Positions 53,521 through 60,620 of a stretch of 64,000 nucleotides of DNA are shown piece after piece. The notes below the pieces were generated by a model. It saw nothing but the letters and a program-made list of their open reading frames with translations. It was not told the origin of the DNA and made no database searches. How positions within the stretch are numbered: position 1 is the first letter of the stretch; each line of letters opens with the position of its first letter. The DNA is taken from contig NZ_FOGL01000001.1 of assembly GCF_900111195.1 (NCBI RefSeq), positions 248,001 through 312,000 of the forward strand, read 5' to 3'. Position numbers and translations under genes: made by a program. Source of the stretch: Gracilibacillus ureilyticus (GTDB lineage: Bacteria; Bacillota; Bacilli; Bacillales; Amphibacillaceae).

Positions 53521-53721
53521 ATGGAAAATGGTATTGTAAAGTGGTTTAACGCTGAGAAAGGCTACGGATTTATACAACTCGAGGATGGAAATGATGTGTT
53601 TGTACACTATTCCGCCATCCAGCAGGAAGGATTTAAAACGTTAGAAGAAGGCCAGGAAGTTACTTTTGAAATTGTCGAAGGTGAAAGAGGTCCCCAAGCT
53701 GCAAATGTAGAAAGAAAATAG
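53521..53721 (+). CDS. Cold-shock protein
   Basis: A 66-residue nucleic-acid chaperone with the five-strand OB fold. [19 protein letters not shown] (RNP1) and [14 protein letters not shown] (RNP2) are intact, and the end [10 protein letters not shown] is typical of CspB/CspD proteins of bacilli. GGGAGGAAG precedes ATG. The upstream 110 bases after the small-RNA terminator may hold its own promoter and a regulatory 5' leader, as csp mRNAs often have. Confidence 0.95.
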   Translation: MENGIVKWFNAEKGYGFIQLEDGNDVFVHYSAIQQEGFKTLEEGQEVTFEIVEGERGPQAANVERK

Positions 53722-53730
53722 TACTTAACA

Positions 53731-53757
53731 AGGCGATGATTCGTTCATCGCCTTTTC
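53731..53757 (+). terminator. Terminator of csp
   Basis: AGGCGATGA (53731-53739) and TCATCGCCT (53745-53753) with five-base loop and TTTT. Confidence 0.88.
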
Positions 53758-53831
53758 TGATGCTCTAAGTTTACATTGGTGAATGGATTATGGTAATTTT
53801 GTATGAGAAAAGCAGAAAGGAAGTTATACAA

Positions 53832-54518
53832 TTGCCTAATGAATTATTATGGATAATATTTGCGGTCATTAATTTTACAATTTTAGTTGTCATGTACCGT
53901 TTTTTTGGACGTGCCGGACTGTTTGTATGGATCGGGATGGCAACAGTGATTGCGAACATCCAGGTTTTAAAGACAGTAGAAATGTTCGGTCTTATTGCTA
54001 CTCTTGGTAACATTATGTATGGTACCGTCTTTCTGGCAACAGATATTTTAAATGAAAATCATAGTAAAAACGATGCCCGGAAAGCAGTATGGATGGGCTT
54101 CTCCACCTTGTTAATTATGACGGTTGTCATGCAGATTGCTATTCGTTTTTCCCCGCATGAATCGGATACAATGCAACCTGCACTTGAAGCAATATTTGAC
54201 GTAATTCCGAATATTGCGATCGGAAGTATGCTTGCATATGTAGTAAGTCAATATATCGATGTCTGGATTTATGCTAAATTTAAAAAGATGCTCCCTGATA
54301 CGAAGTTTCTATGGATAAGAAATAATGTGAGTACAATGCTAAGTCAACTGATTGATACGTTTATTTTTTGCAGTATCGCTTTTTACGGGTTGTATGAACT
54401 GGAAGATTGGTTGGAGATATTACTAACAACCTATCTAATTAAGTTTATTGTTTCTATCATAGATACTCCGTTTATATATATTGCAAAGAAATGGAAACTA
54501 GGTGATCAGCGTGCTTAA
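53832..54518 (+). CDS. ypdP: Queuosine-precursor transporter family protein (YhhQ/VUT; YpdP)
   Basis: A 228-residue membrane protein with about six helices, of the YhhQ/VUT family linked to uptake of queuosine precursors. Family segments: MYGTVFLATDILNENHSKNDARKAVWMGF, IAIRFSPHESDTM, ... SQYIDVWIYAKFKK and RNNVSTMLSQLIDTFIF. The most likely start is TTG 53832, nine bases after AAAGGAAG; the in-frame ATG at 53790 lacks a site. In B. subtilis ypdP is likewise followed by ypdQ. No preQ1 riboswitch was recognised upstream. Confidence 0.88.
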   Translation: MPNELLWIIFAVINFTILVVMYRFFGRAGLFVWIGMATVIANIQVLKTVEMFGLIATLGNIMYGTVFLATDILNENHSKNDARKAVWMGFSTLLIMTVVMQIAIRFSPHESDTMQPALEAIFDVIPNIAIGSMLAYVVSQYIDVWIYAKFKKMLPDTKFLWIRNNVSTMLSQLIDTFIFCSIAFYGLYELEDWLEILLTTYLIKFIVSIIDTPFIYIAKKWKLGDQRA

Positions 54519-54906
54519 AGTCTATACAGATGCAGCTACGAAAGGATACCCCGGTCCAAGCGGGATTGGAGTATATATAAAAAATGAGACAGAATCATTT
54601 ACGATCTCTAAATTTATTGGGGAATTCTCTAACCATGAGGCTGAATTTATTGCAGTAATTGAGGCACTTTCCTACTGTCAGGAGTTTTTCCCGAATGAAA
54701 TTTTATCGTTTCGCTCTGACTCTAAACTAGTTGTGGAAACTGTTGAAAAACAATTTGTGAAAAACAAGGTATTTAAGCCATATCATGAAAAGATTTCAAA
54801 AATGTCCGAAGTATTTCCGTATTTTTTTATTAAATGGATACCGGAAAAACAGAATCATCATGCAGATCAGTTAGCACGAAAAGCACTGATTAACCGCACA
54901 ACTTAG
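54511..54906 (+). CDS. ypdQ: RNase H-like protein (YpdQ)
   Basis: A 131-residue protein of the RNase HI fold. The four acidic catalytic positions appear kept: Asp in KVYTDAATKG, Glu in NHEAEFIAVIEAL, Asp in SFRSDSKLVVE and Asp in HHADQLARKAL. It lacks the basic protrusion of full RNase HI, like the short paralogues of bacilli. Start GTG 54511 fits TAGGTGA; GTG 54502 is the alternative. Overlaps the ypdP end by eight bases. Confidence 0.87.
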   Translation: MLKVYTDAATKGYPGPSGIGVYIKNETESFTISKFIGEFSNHEAEFIAVIEALSYCQEFFPNEILSFRSDSKLVVETVEKQFVKNKVFKPYHEKISKMSEVFPYFFIKWIPEKQNHHADQLARKALINRTT

Positions 54907-54909
54907 TCC

Positions 54910-55185
54910 TTATATAATTTGTTTCTCCTTCAGGGCATTTCGTGCTTCCCTCATTGTCCCTATATTATGATTCTGACATAATTCTAATAAACTGATATAA
55001 AAGCTTCCATCAAATTGTAATTTCAGTTGCAAGGTGAGGGATAATGCGATTTTCACTTGTTTAGCGGTAGTATTGGTATACTTCATACCAAAATAGATGA
55101 ATTGTACTTCTTCATCCGTCAATTTAAAACCTTTTGTCCAGAGGTTTTCTAGAAAGTATGCTAATAACTCATTATTTTTCACCAT
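54910..55185 (-). CDS. Small uncharacterised protein (DUF6123-like)
   Basis: A 91-residue mostly helical protein, MVKNNELLAYFLENLWTKGF... to ALKEKQII. FKLTDEEVQFIYFGMKYTNTTAKQVKIAL looks conserved in bacilli next to ypsC; I recall it as DUF6123. No function known. It lies 24 bases downstream of ypsC on the same strand and is convergent with ypdQ. Confidence 0.72.
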   Translation of the reverse strand: MVKNNELLAYFLENLWTKGFKLTDEEVQFIYFGMKYTNTTAKQVKIALSLTLQLKLQFDGSFYISLLELCQNHNIGTMREARNALKEKQII

Positions 55186-55209
55186 TATCCCTCATTTAAA
55201 TTCAACTTA

Positions 55210-56340
55210 TTAGCGGGTTCCAAAATATTGGTAATAATCTGTTCGAATAAACCCGTTAAATAATTTGCGTTTTTTGGAAGCTTCCTTACCGAAAAGCTTC
55301 TCGAATTCTTCGTTTGCAGTCAGAATATAGACACTCCATGTCGGGTATTGCTGTAATGCTTTACCTAACTCCCGATACATTGATTCTACTTCTTTACGGT
55401 CTCCTAACCGTTCCCCATATGGCGGGTTGCTGACAATGTATCCACCTGTTTCTTTAGTATGAAAGTCGGTTGCCTGCATTTGTTTCCATGTAACTAAGTC
55501 GCCCAGACCCGCTTCCATTGCATTTTCTTTAGCTATACCGATCAATTTATGACTTATATCAGTCCCGTATATATCTAACGGCTGGTCATAATTCGCCATA
55601 TCCTCCGCCTCTTCTAATGCCTGTTCATGTACAGTCGAAGGGATAAAGTCCCAGTTTTCAAAAGCAAACTCCCTGTTAAATCCCGGGGCGATATTTTGCC
55701 CAATTAGTGCAGCCTCGATCGGTATCGTTCCCGATCCACAGAATATATCATAAAACGTTTTATCAGGTGTCCAATTCGTTAATTGTACAAGTGCAGCTGC
55801 CAAAGTTTCTTTTAAAGGAGCCTCCCCCTGCCCTACCCGATAGCCGCGTTTATGCAGTCCACTGCCAGAGGTGTCCAGCGTCAAAGTAACCTTGTCCTTT
55901 AATAGAGCAACCTCTATTCTGTGAAGTGCCCCTGTTTCTTTTAGCCATCTTGCCACACCGTGTTTTTGCTTCAGTCGTTCCACAATAGCTTTTTTAACTA
56001 TCGATTGACAGTCAGGAACACTATATAATGTGGACTTATGTGACTTACCGATAACAGGAAACTCTCCATCTTCAGGAATATACTTCTCCCACGGGAGAGC
56101 CTTTGTCTTTTCAAAAAGTTCGTCATAGGTCCGTGCATCGAACTCCCCAACTAGCAACTTCACTCGATCTGCCGTACGTAGCCATAGATTGGACCGTGCA
56201 ATTCCCAACGAATCTGTCTCATAAATAACTTTTCCATTTTCCACCAGTACATCCTCATAACCTAGTGCTTTTACTTCTTTTGCAACGATGGACTCAAGTC
56301 CCATCGCTGCTGTTGCTATCAGAGTGAATTTGTTTTTCAT
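55210..56340 (-). CDS. ypsC: THUMP-domain class I RNA methyltransferase (YpsC, RlmL-like)
   Basis: A 376-residue SAM-dependent methyltransferase predicted to modify 23S rRNA guanine (RlmL/RlmK family). A ferredoxin-like N-terminal region and a THUMP domain (about 45-160) precede the Rossmann domain with DIFCGSGTIPIEAALIG (SAM motif I), YGTDISHKLIGIAKENA, and the catalytic YIVSNPPYGERLG near residue 305. The start is ATG 56340 with AAAGGGG; longer readings run into the RNase P RNA gene. Located as in B. subtilis. Confidence 0.9.
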   Translation of the reverse strand: MKNKFTLIATAAMGLESIVAKEVKALGYEDVLVENGKVIYETDSLGIARSNLWLRTADRVKLLVGEFDARTYDELFEKTKALPWEKYIPEDGEFPVIGKSHKSTLYSVPDCQSIVKKAIVERLKQKHGVARWLKETGALHRIEVALLKDKVTLTLDTSGSGLHKRGYRVGQGEAPLKETLAAALVQLTNWTPDKTFYDIFCGSGTIPIEAALIGQNIAPGFNREFAFENWDFIPSTVHEQALEEAEDMANYDQPLDIYGTDISHKLIGIAKENAMEAGLGDLVTWKQMQATDFHTKETGGYIVSNPPYGERLGDRKEVESMYRELGKALQQYPTWSVYILTANEEFEKLFGKEASKKRKLFNGFIRTDYYQYFGTR

Positions 56341-56395
56341 AAAACGGCCCCTTTTATGTATTCTTTTATTGTTTGGAATTCCTTTATATAATATC

Positions 56396-56421
56396 AAAAC
56401 CCCTTTCAAAATGAAAAGGGG
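56396..56421 (-). terminator. Terminator of rnpB
   Basis: CCCCTTTTCATTTTGAAAGG region on the minus strand: CCCCTTT and AAAGGGG arms (56421-56400) followed by TTTTG, between the RNase P RNA and ypsC. Confidence 0.82.
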
Positions 56422-56443
56422 TCTCTGTTTAAGCATTAATTGA

Positions 56444-56855
56444 CCGAATGAATGTTCATAAGCCATGTTCTGTCCTTCTCGTACTGCCAGCGGTGGTCAG
56501 CCTCGTACCAAAGGTGTAATCATCTGTCTACAAGCAGTCAGCTTGTCCTTCGTTCGGTTCTGAAATTCCCTAATAGAAGATGCCCCTACCAATATTTGGG
56601 TTGCTCACTCGAGGGGTTTACCGCGTTCCACCTAAACAGTTTCCTGTTTAGCTACGTCACTGTGGCACTTTCAAGATACTGACACCATATTCGAATAAGA
56701 ACGTAGGTGCTTTCTCTGCCGTTAACCATTATCTGGTTACCTTGACTTATGATTTCGTCAAGCACGAACACTACAAGCATCCCAGCTTGTGTGAGCATGG
56801 ACTTTCCTCTACATATAAAGTTATATGCAGCGATTACTTCTCCATTCATTCTTCA
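56444..56855 (-). ncRNA. rnpB: RNase P RNA, type B
   Basis: Catalytic RNA of RNase P, about 410 bases. The minus strand shows GTAATCGCTGCATAT, AGAGGAAAGTCCATGCTCAC, GTAGTGTTCGTGCTTGACGA, GAAAGTGCCACAGTGACGTA, GGAACGCGGTAAACCCCTCG and GACAGAACATGGCTTATG in the order of B. subtilis rnpB. The ends pair as P1: GAATGAATG (56851-56843) with CATTCATTC (56454-56446). Exact ends are estimates. The position between gpsB and ypsC is the same as in B. subtilis. Confidence 0.96.
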
Positions 56856-56933
56856 AATTACTACTATTATTTTAAAGCCAATATTATTGTAACATGCTAT
56901 CATAAATAGTCAATGGAAAGAATTCCTAAATGC

Positions 56934-57221
56934 TTACTCTTCTTCAAACTTCCTTCCAAATACAGCTTTTTCTAAGTTGGAAAGTCTTTTTAAAATATCA
57001 TAATTCACTTGGTGATTCGACGGTGTTGCACGCAGCCTCGTCTCTGTATTTTTCTTTAACCGGTCATTTTCTGTTCGCAGCCGGCTTATTTCCTGCTGAA
57101 AGTATTCATAATCCTGAATGATCGTATCTAAAAATTCATCCACTTCTTCCTGATTGTATCCACGCATGGATGTCTTAAAGTTCTTTTCAAGAATATCTTT
57201 TCCCAATAATTGATTTGCCAT
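56934..57221 (-). CDS. gpsB: Cell division protein GpsB
   Basis: A 95-residue DivIVA-like adaptor that shuttles PBP1 between septum and side wall. The N-terminal membrane-binding coiled coil has [28 protein letters not shown], followed by a heptad region ([18 protein letters not shown]) and the C-terminal trimer helix ([19 protein letters not shown]). ATG 57221 is best spaced from GAGGTGG; ATG 57230 is too close. The ponA gene encoding its client is also in this window. Confidence 0.94.
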   Translation of the reverse strand: MANQLLGKDILEKNFKTSMRGYNQEEVDEFLDTIIQDYEYFQQEISRLRTENDRLKKNTETRLRATPSNHQVNYDILKRLSNLEKAVFGRKFEEE

Positions 57222-57349
57222 TCCATCCACCTCTTTTTAAAAACTAAACATATATTTGGTCCATTACATTACATGATACTTCTACCAGCCACTAATACCT
57301 TATTTCATTTTTTCAAATTAACTTGTGCTTGTCAATAAAATTTAAGTAT

Positions 57350-57907
57350 CTACTCAAATCCTTGAATCTCCTGCTCCTCTTTGACGATCTCTTCAAGGTC
57401 AAAAGGAGTAATCCAGTAAATTTGATACTGTTGCACTTCTACCGCCTTTTTTGCTTTATCCAGGAAAAAACCCACAGTGCCAGGATAATCCTCATCTCCA
57501 AGAATTAAACATGCATCAGATTTTTGAATGAGCCAATTGTCTTTATTTATAAATTGATAAGGTCCTTTATATGGCTGATTGTACAGCGGCTGTGAAAAAT
57601 CTGCTTCGAGCATCACTTGTTCAAGTTTCTCTTTGTAAATCTCCGGCCATCTTGATGAATATTCAAGAAATGGCGGAAATATACCTAACTTAATCGAGTA
57701 TTCTTCTTTTAATTCACAAACCACTTCACTAGCCCATAGTTCAATCCCTAACTGTCCTGTAGTTATCACCCATTCTAATCCATTGTCAATGAACATGATA
57801 AGTTTCTTTTTCAATGCTTTTTTTATATAACCAATTCTCTCGTCTTTCTCACCTGTAATTGTAAGTTCGTTCGGTTTGTTCCCGGTAATTGCTAATACTT
57901 TTATCAA
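57350..57907 (-). CDS. ypsA: YpsA family SLOG-fold protein (DUF1273)
   Basis: A 185-residue Rossmann-like (SLOG) protein linked to cell division in bacilli. VLAITGNKPNELTI is the N-terminal strand-loop, GLEWVITTGQLGIELWASEVV the GGxxG-like nucleotide site, and SDACLILGDEDYPGTVGFFLDKAKKA the second loop. Start TTG 57907 after GGAGCGG is preferred to ATG 57940, because the family begins with this strand. Next to gpsB as in B. subtilis. Confidence 0.88.
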   Translation of the reverse strand: MIKVLAITGNKPNELTITGEKDERIGYIKKALKKKLIMFIDNGLEWVITTGQLGIELWASEVVCELKEEYSIKLGIFPPFLEYSSRWPEIYKEKLEQVMLEADFSQPLYNQPYKGPYQFINKDNWLIQKSDACLILGDEDYPGTVGFFLDKAKKAVEVQQYQIYWITPFDLEEIVKEEQEIQGFE

Positions 57908-57983
57908 TCTTTTTCCGCTCCCATTTTGGTAACATATCATTTAAATTATAATAGATCAGAGGAAGAGTGGCTAGTTTTTACAT

Positions 57984-58018
57984 GATAAAAAAGCTGCCAT
58001 TTGACAGCTTTTTTATCA
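57984..58018 (-). terminator. Terminator of cotD
   Basis: A/T-rich stem with AAGCTG/CAGCTT core and long flanking A and T runs, immediately after the cotD stop; it may work in both directions. Confidence 0.85.
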
Positions 58019-58300
58019 TTAGCGTGGAAAGTTACCTGGATTCATCCCCATCTGATTGTACATTGGCGGGACTGGCCCTCCATTTACATTGATTTGATCT
58101 ACTGTATACTGATTTGAAGTGGTATGCGGATAATAGTGAACATTTTTCACCAGATGATGATTCACACAATTGGTGTGTGATGGATGAATATGATTGACAA
58201 CACTTTCACTGCACGTGTGTACCTGATTGTACTTTGTTGGATGAACAACCGTATTAGCAGGCATCGTATTCATCGGCATGCATGGTCTTCTTCTCATCAT
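58019..58300 (-). CDS. cotD: Spore coat protein CotD
   Basis: A 93-residue inner coat protein. RRRPCMP at the start and the His-rich block VVNHIHPSHTNCVNHHLVKNVHYYPHTTS are typical of CotD; the C-terminus is Gly/Pro/Met/Asn-rich. Ribosome site GAGGTGAT. A sigma-K promoter lies 30-57 bases upstream, as expected for a mother-cell coat gene. Its place next to ypsA agrees with B. subtilis. Confidence 0.92.
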   Translation of the reverse strand: MMRRRPCMPMNTMPANTVVHPTKYNQVHTCSESVVNHIHPSHTNCVNHHLVKNVHYYPHTTSNQYTVDQINVNGGPVPPMYNQMGMNPGNFPR

Positions 58301-58329
58301 TTATCACCTCACTATATTTGATCTATACT

Positions 58330-58357
58330 AGCGTATGTCATGATAGTGAAGTTTGTC
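58330..58357 (-). promoter_or_regulatory. Sigma-K promoter of cotD
   Basis: Minus-strand AC (58357-58356), 17 bases, CATACGCTA (58338-58330), a full match to AC-N17-CATANNNTA. Confidence 0.65.
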
Positions 58358-58407
58358 TAAGACAACTACCTACTTTCCGCATTTTTATCAATTTCTATTC
58401 AAACCTT

Positions 58408-58812
58408 TTAATTCTGGGTACCCATATCACTTGCTTCGAAAGAAAATGGAAGCAATTCTTCCATTGTAACAGTATTTACGTTGCCGTTCAGATTACTCGT
58501 ATGAATAAGAGAATCTTTCGGAAAGAATTCACTCAATACTTGTCTGCATGATCCACATGGCGGGACTGGCCTTTCGGTATCTGCAACTACTGCCATTTCC
58601 TCAAAATCATATTCTCCATCACTAATTGCTTTAAAAATCGCGGTTCTTTCCGCACAAACCGTGACAGGATATGCTGCATTTTCAATATTGCACCCCGAGT
58701 ATACTTTTCCTGACTTCATCAATAATGCGGCACCAACTCTAAATTTCGAATATGGCGTGTATGCTTTTTCTCTTGCCTTTTTCGCTAAATTAATTAATTC
58801 CTGCTTTTCCAT
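58408..58812 (-). CDS. cdd: Cytidine deaminase
   Basis: Zinc enzyme deaminating cytidine and deoxycytidine in pyrimidine salvage; 134 residues, the short tetrameric type. YTPYSKFRVGAALL (substrate site), CNIENAAYPVTVCAERTAIF (zinc Cys and catalytic Glu) and PPCGSCRQVLSEF (two more zinc Cys) are all intact. ATG 58812 gives the usual MEKQELINLAKKAR start; codons to 58827 are less likely. Confidence 0.96.
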   Translation of the reverse strand: MEKQELINLAKKAREKAYTPYSKFRVGAALLMKSGKVYSGCNIENAAYPVTVCAERTAIFKAISDGEYDFEEMAVVADTERPVPPCGSCRQVLSEFFPKDSLIHTSNLNGNVNTVTMEELLPFSFEASDMGTQN

Positions 58813-58837
58813 TAAATCTTTCACCACCAGCGCATGA

Positions 58838-59191
58838 TTATTTGTTTATATCCTTCTTCAATAAATCAAAAACATATTTGATTGACTGATATAATTCCAT
58901 ATATCTTTTTTTGCGGACATCAATGTAATAACTGTGCAGTAACAATATCTTTAAATTATCCTCTGTTGATTGTAATTGTTGGGGATGGACATGTACTTCC
59001 CTATCCTTAATAAACAAAAGAGCATTTTCATACCATTGATCGATCTGATCAAAAACGGGACTGGTAGTTTCCTTAACAAATTGAAAGAACTCGGGATCGC
59101 GTTTGTTTTCTGGTCGTTCGTTTGTTAAGTAATGGTGTTTAAGTTGTTCTAGAATCTGTTCCAGTTGAATAATCTGATCAAGTAGCTGCAA
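58838..59191 (-). CDS. yppE: YppE family protein (DUF1798)
   Basis: A 117-residue all-helical protein like B. subtilis YppE; function unknown. Core: RDPEFFQFVKETTSPVFDQIDQWYENALLFIKDREVHVHPQQ, then NLKILLLHSYYIDVRKKRYMELYQSIKYV. It lies 25 bases upstream of cdd, so the two may share a transcript. Confidence 0.88.
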   Translation of the reverse strand: MQLLDQIIQLEQILEQLKHHYLTNERPENKRDPEFFQFVKETTSPVFDQIDQWYENALLFIKDREVHVHPQQLQSTEDNLKILLLHSYYIDVRKKRYMELYQSIKYVFDLLKKDINK

Positions 59192-59223
59192 AGCGAATCA
59201 CCTTTTCTCCAGTACAATTGTAC

Positions 59224-59379
59224 TTAAACTATCTTCTTTAACATATTAACACTTTCCTGTTGTTTATTGTAGGAAAATGATACAGCAGCATGATTTTCGA
59301 TCTCATTCATTAATTCCATTAATTTATCTAACCTGTTAATGAGTTTATCTGTTTTGACTATTTTTTTATTAGCTACCAA
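59224..59379 (-). CDS. Putative small protein of 51 residues
   Basis: Reading frame from TTG 59379, MVANKKIVKTDKLINR... to SVNMLKKIV, six bases after AGGTGA. It is helical and charged (LDKLMELMNEIENHAAVSFS). No family recognised. It could be the first gene of a unit with yppE, 32 bases further on. Confidence 0.55.
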   Translation of the reverse strand: MVANKKIVKTDKLINRLDKLMELMNEIENHAAVSFSYNKQQESVNMLKKIV

Positions 59380-59593
59380 TTTGTTCACCTCGCATTATTA
59401 AATATAATGAAGACTCATTTTCTAACTCATAATTCAATAAAAGAGAGTGAAATCCTTCCAGTATGACAAAACTAGTATTAGTCTGACAAAGCTTTTCTAT
59501 TTTGGTGAATTTTTTCTTCAAAATGAGTCAAACTATGAATAGTAAGTTTCCTGCTCTTGTGAGGAAACCGATTATGTATAAGGAGGAAGAATT

Positions 59594-59698
59594 ATGCGTG
59601 TAAACAAACGAGCTAAAGACAACAAAAAGAAGAAGGATTCAGCAATACCTGTTCAGAATGACAAAAAGTTAAATGGACCAAACCGTCCATCAACTTAA
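59594..59698 (+). CDS. sspM: Small acid-soluble spore protein M
   Basis: A 34-residue spore-core protein, MRVNKRAKDNKKKK... to KKLNGPNRPST. The C-terminus LxGPNRPST and basic N-terminus match B. subtilis SspM (34 residues) as remembered. AAGGAGGAAG precedes the ATG and a terminator follows. It should be made in the forespore; no clean sigma-G promoter was identified. Confidence 0.85.
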   Translation: MRVNKRAKDNKKKKDSAIPVQNDKKLNGPNRPST

Positions 59699-59722
59699 AA
59701 AGTTACAGGTAAATTAGTCCGA

Positions 59723-59757
59723 AAAATCGACAGTGCACATTGCATTGTCGATTTTTT
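59723..59757 (+). terminator. Terminator of sspM
   Basis: AAAATCGACA and TGTCGATTTT arms around a TGCA/TGCA inner pair, followed by T-run. The following 59760-60012 is AT-rich and shows no gene; it should hold the recU promoter. Confidence 0.87.
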
Positions 59758-60012
59758 GCCATAGCACGTATGTATTCTTTCTGTTGTTCGAACAATATAC
59801 TATAACCCTCACAAATTTGTCCTTATTATCGAATTTATACATATAGTATTGCATCAATATGAAGCTTAGCTTTTTTTATTGAACAATTTACCAGCATAGC
59901 GTATGATGAATCTAGCTAAATCCAAACTAGTGTACTGAATGCCTAGTTATTTTATGGTTAGGAAAGGAATACAGCGTTCTATTGTACTTTTCTAACATTT
60001 AGGGGGGAAACT

Positions 60013-60603
60013 ATGCATTATCCGAACGGAAAAAGAAGCTCGGTAAATGCTGCAAAACCATCTGTTTACAATGAAACTATATACAGTAATCGGGGGATGA
60101 CATTAGAAGAGGATATTAATGAAACAAATAACTATTACAGAGAAACCAACAGGGCTATCATACACAAAAAACCTACACCATTGCAGATTGTAAAAGTTGA
60201 TTATCCACGCAGAAGCGCTGCTGTTATTAAGGAAGCTTACTTTAAGCAAACTTCGACAACAGATTATAACGGTGTATTTAAGGGAAGATACATTGATTTT
60301 GAAGCTAAAGAAACAAAAAACAAAACATCCTTCCCTATAAGTAACATTCACCAGCATCAAATCGATCATATGAAACAAGTTGTCGAGCATGGAGCGATTT
60401 GTTTTCTTATAATCAGATTTAGTATGCTCCAGGAAACTTACTATTATCCTGCTGAAAAATTATTTATAAAATGGGAAGCACAGTTTAATGGCGGCAGGAA
60501 ATCTATTCCTTTAGATACTGTGAAAAAGGAAGGATATATAATACCAATTCAATTTCACACGAGAGTTGATTACTTAAATGTGATTGAAAAGTATTATATG
60601 TAG
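60013..60603 (+). CDS. recU: Holliday junction resolvase RecU
   Basis: Resolves Holliday junctions during recombination and chromosome segregation; 196 residues. YSNRGMTLEEDINETNNYY is the conserved N-terminal helix, and TTDYNGVFKGRYIDFEAKET holds the nuclease Asp, Glu and Lys (D...E-x-K). FPISNIHQHQIDHMKQVVEHGAICFLIIRF follows. GGGGGGAAACT site at about 60002. It is 17 bases before ponA; the recU-ponA pair is conserved in Firmicutes. Confidence 0.95.
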   Translation: MHYPNGKRSSVNAAKPSVYNETIYSNRGMTLEEDINETNNYYRETNRAIIHKKPTPLQIVKVDYPRRSAAVIKEAYFKQTSTTDYNGVFKGRYIDFEAKETKNKTSFPISNIHQHQIDHMKQVVEHGAICFLIIRFSMLQETYYYPAEKLFIKWEAQFNGGRKSIPLDTVKKEGYIIPIQFHTRVDYLNVIEKYYM

Positions 60604-60620
60604 AACGGAGGAAAAGAATA

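Noticed and set aside
53754-53831. preQ1 riboswitch before the YhhQ-type transporter
   Set aside because: Searched by eye for the short preQ1 aptamer pattern and did not find it.
56341-56849. Upstream extension of YpsC and a 65-codon minus-strand frame
   Set aside because: Both read through the RNase P RNA gene and its terminator.
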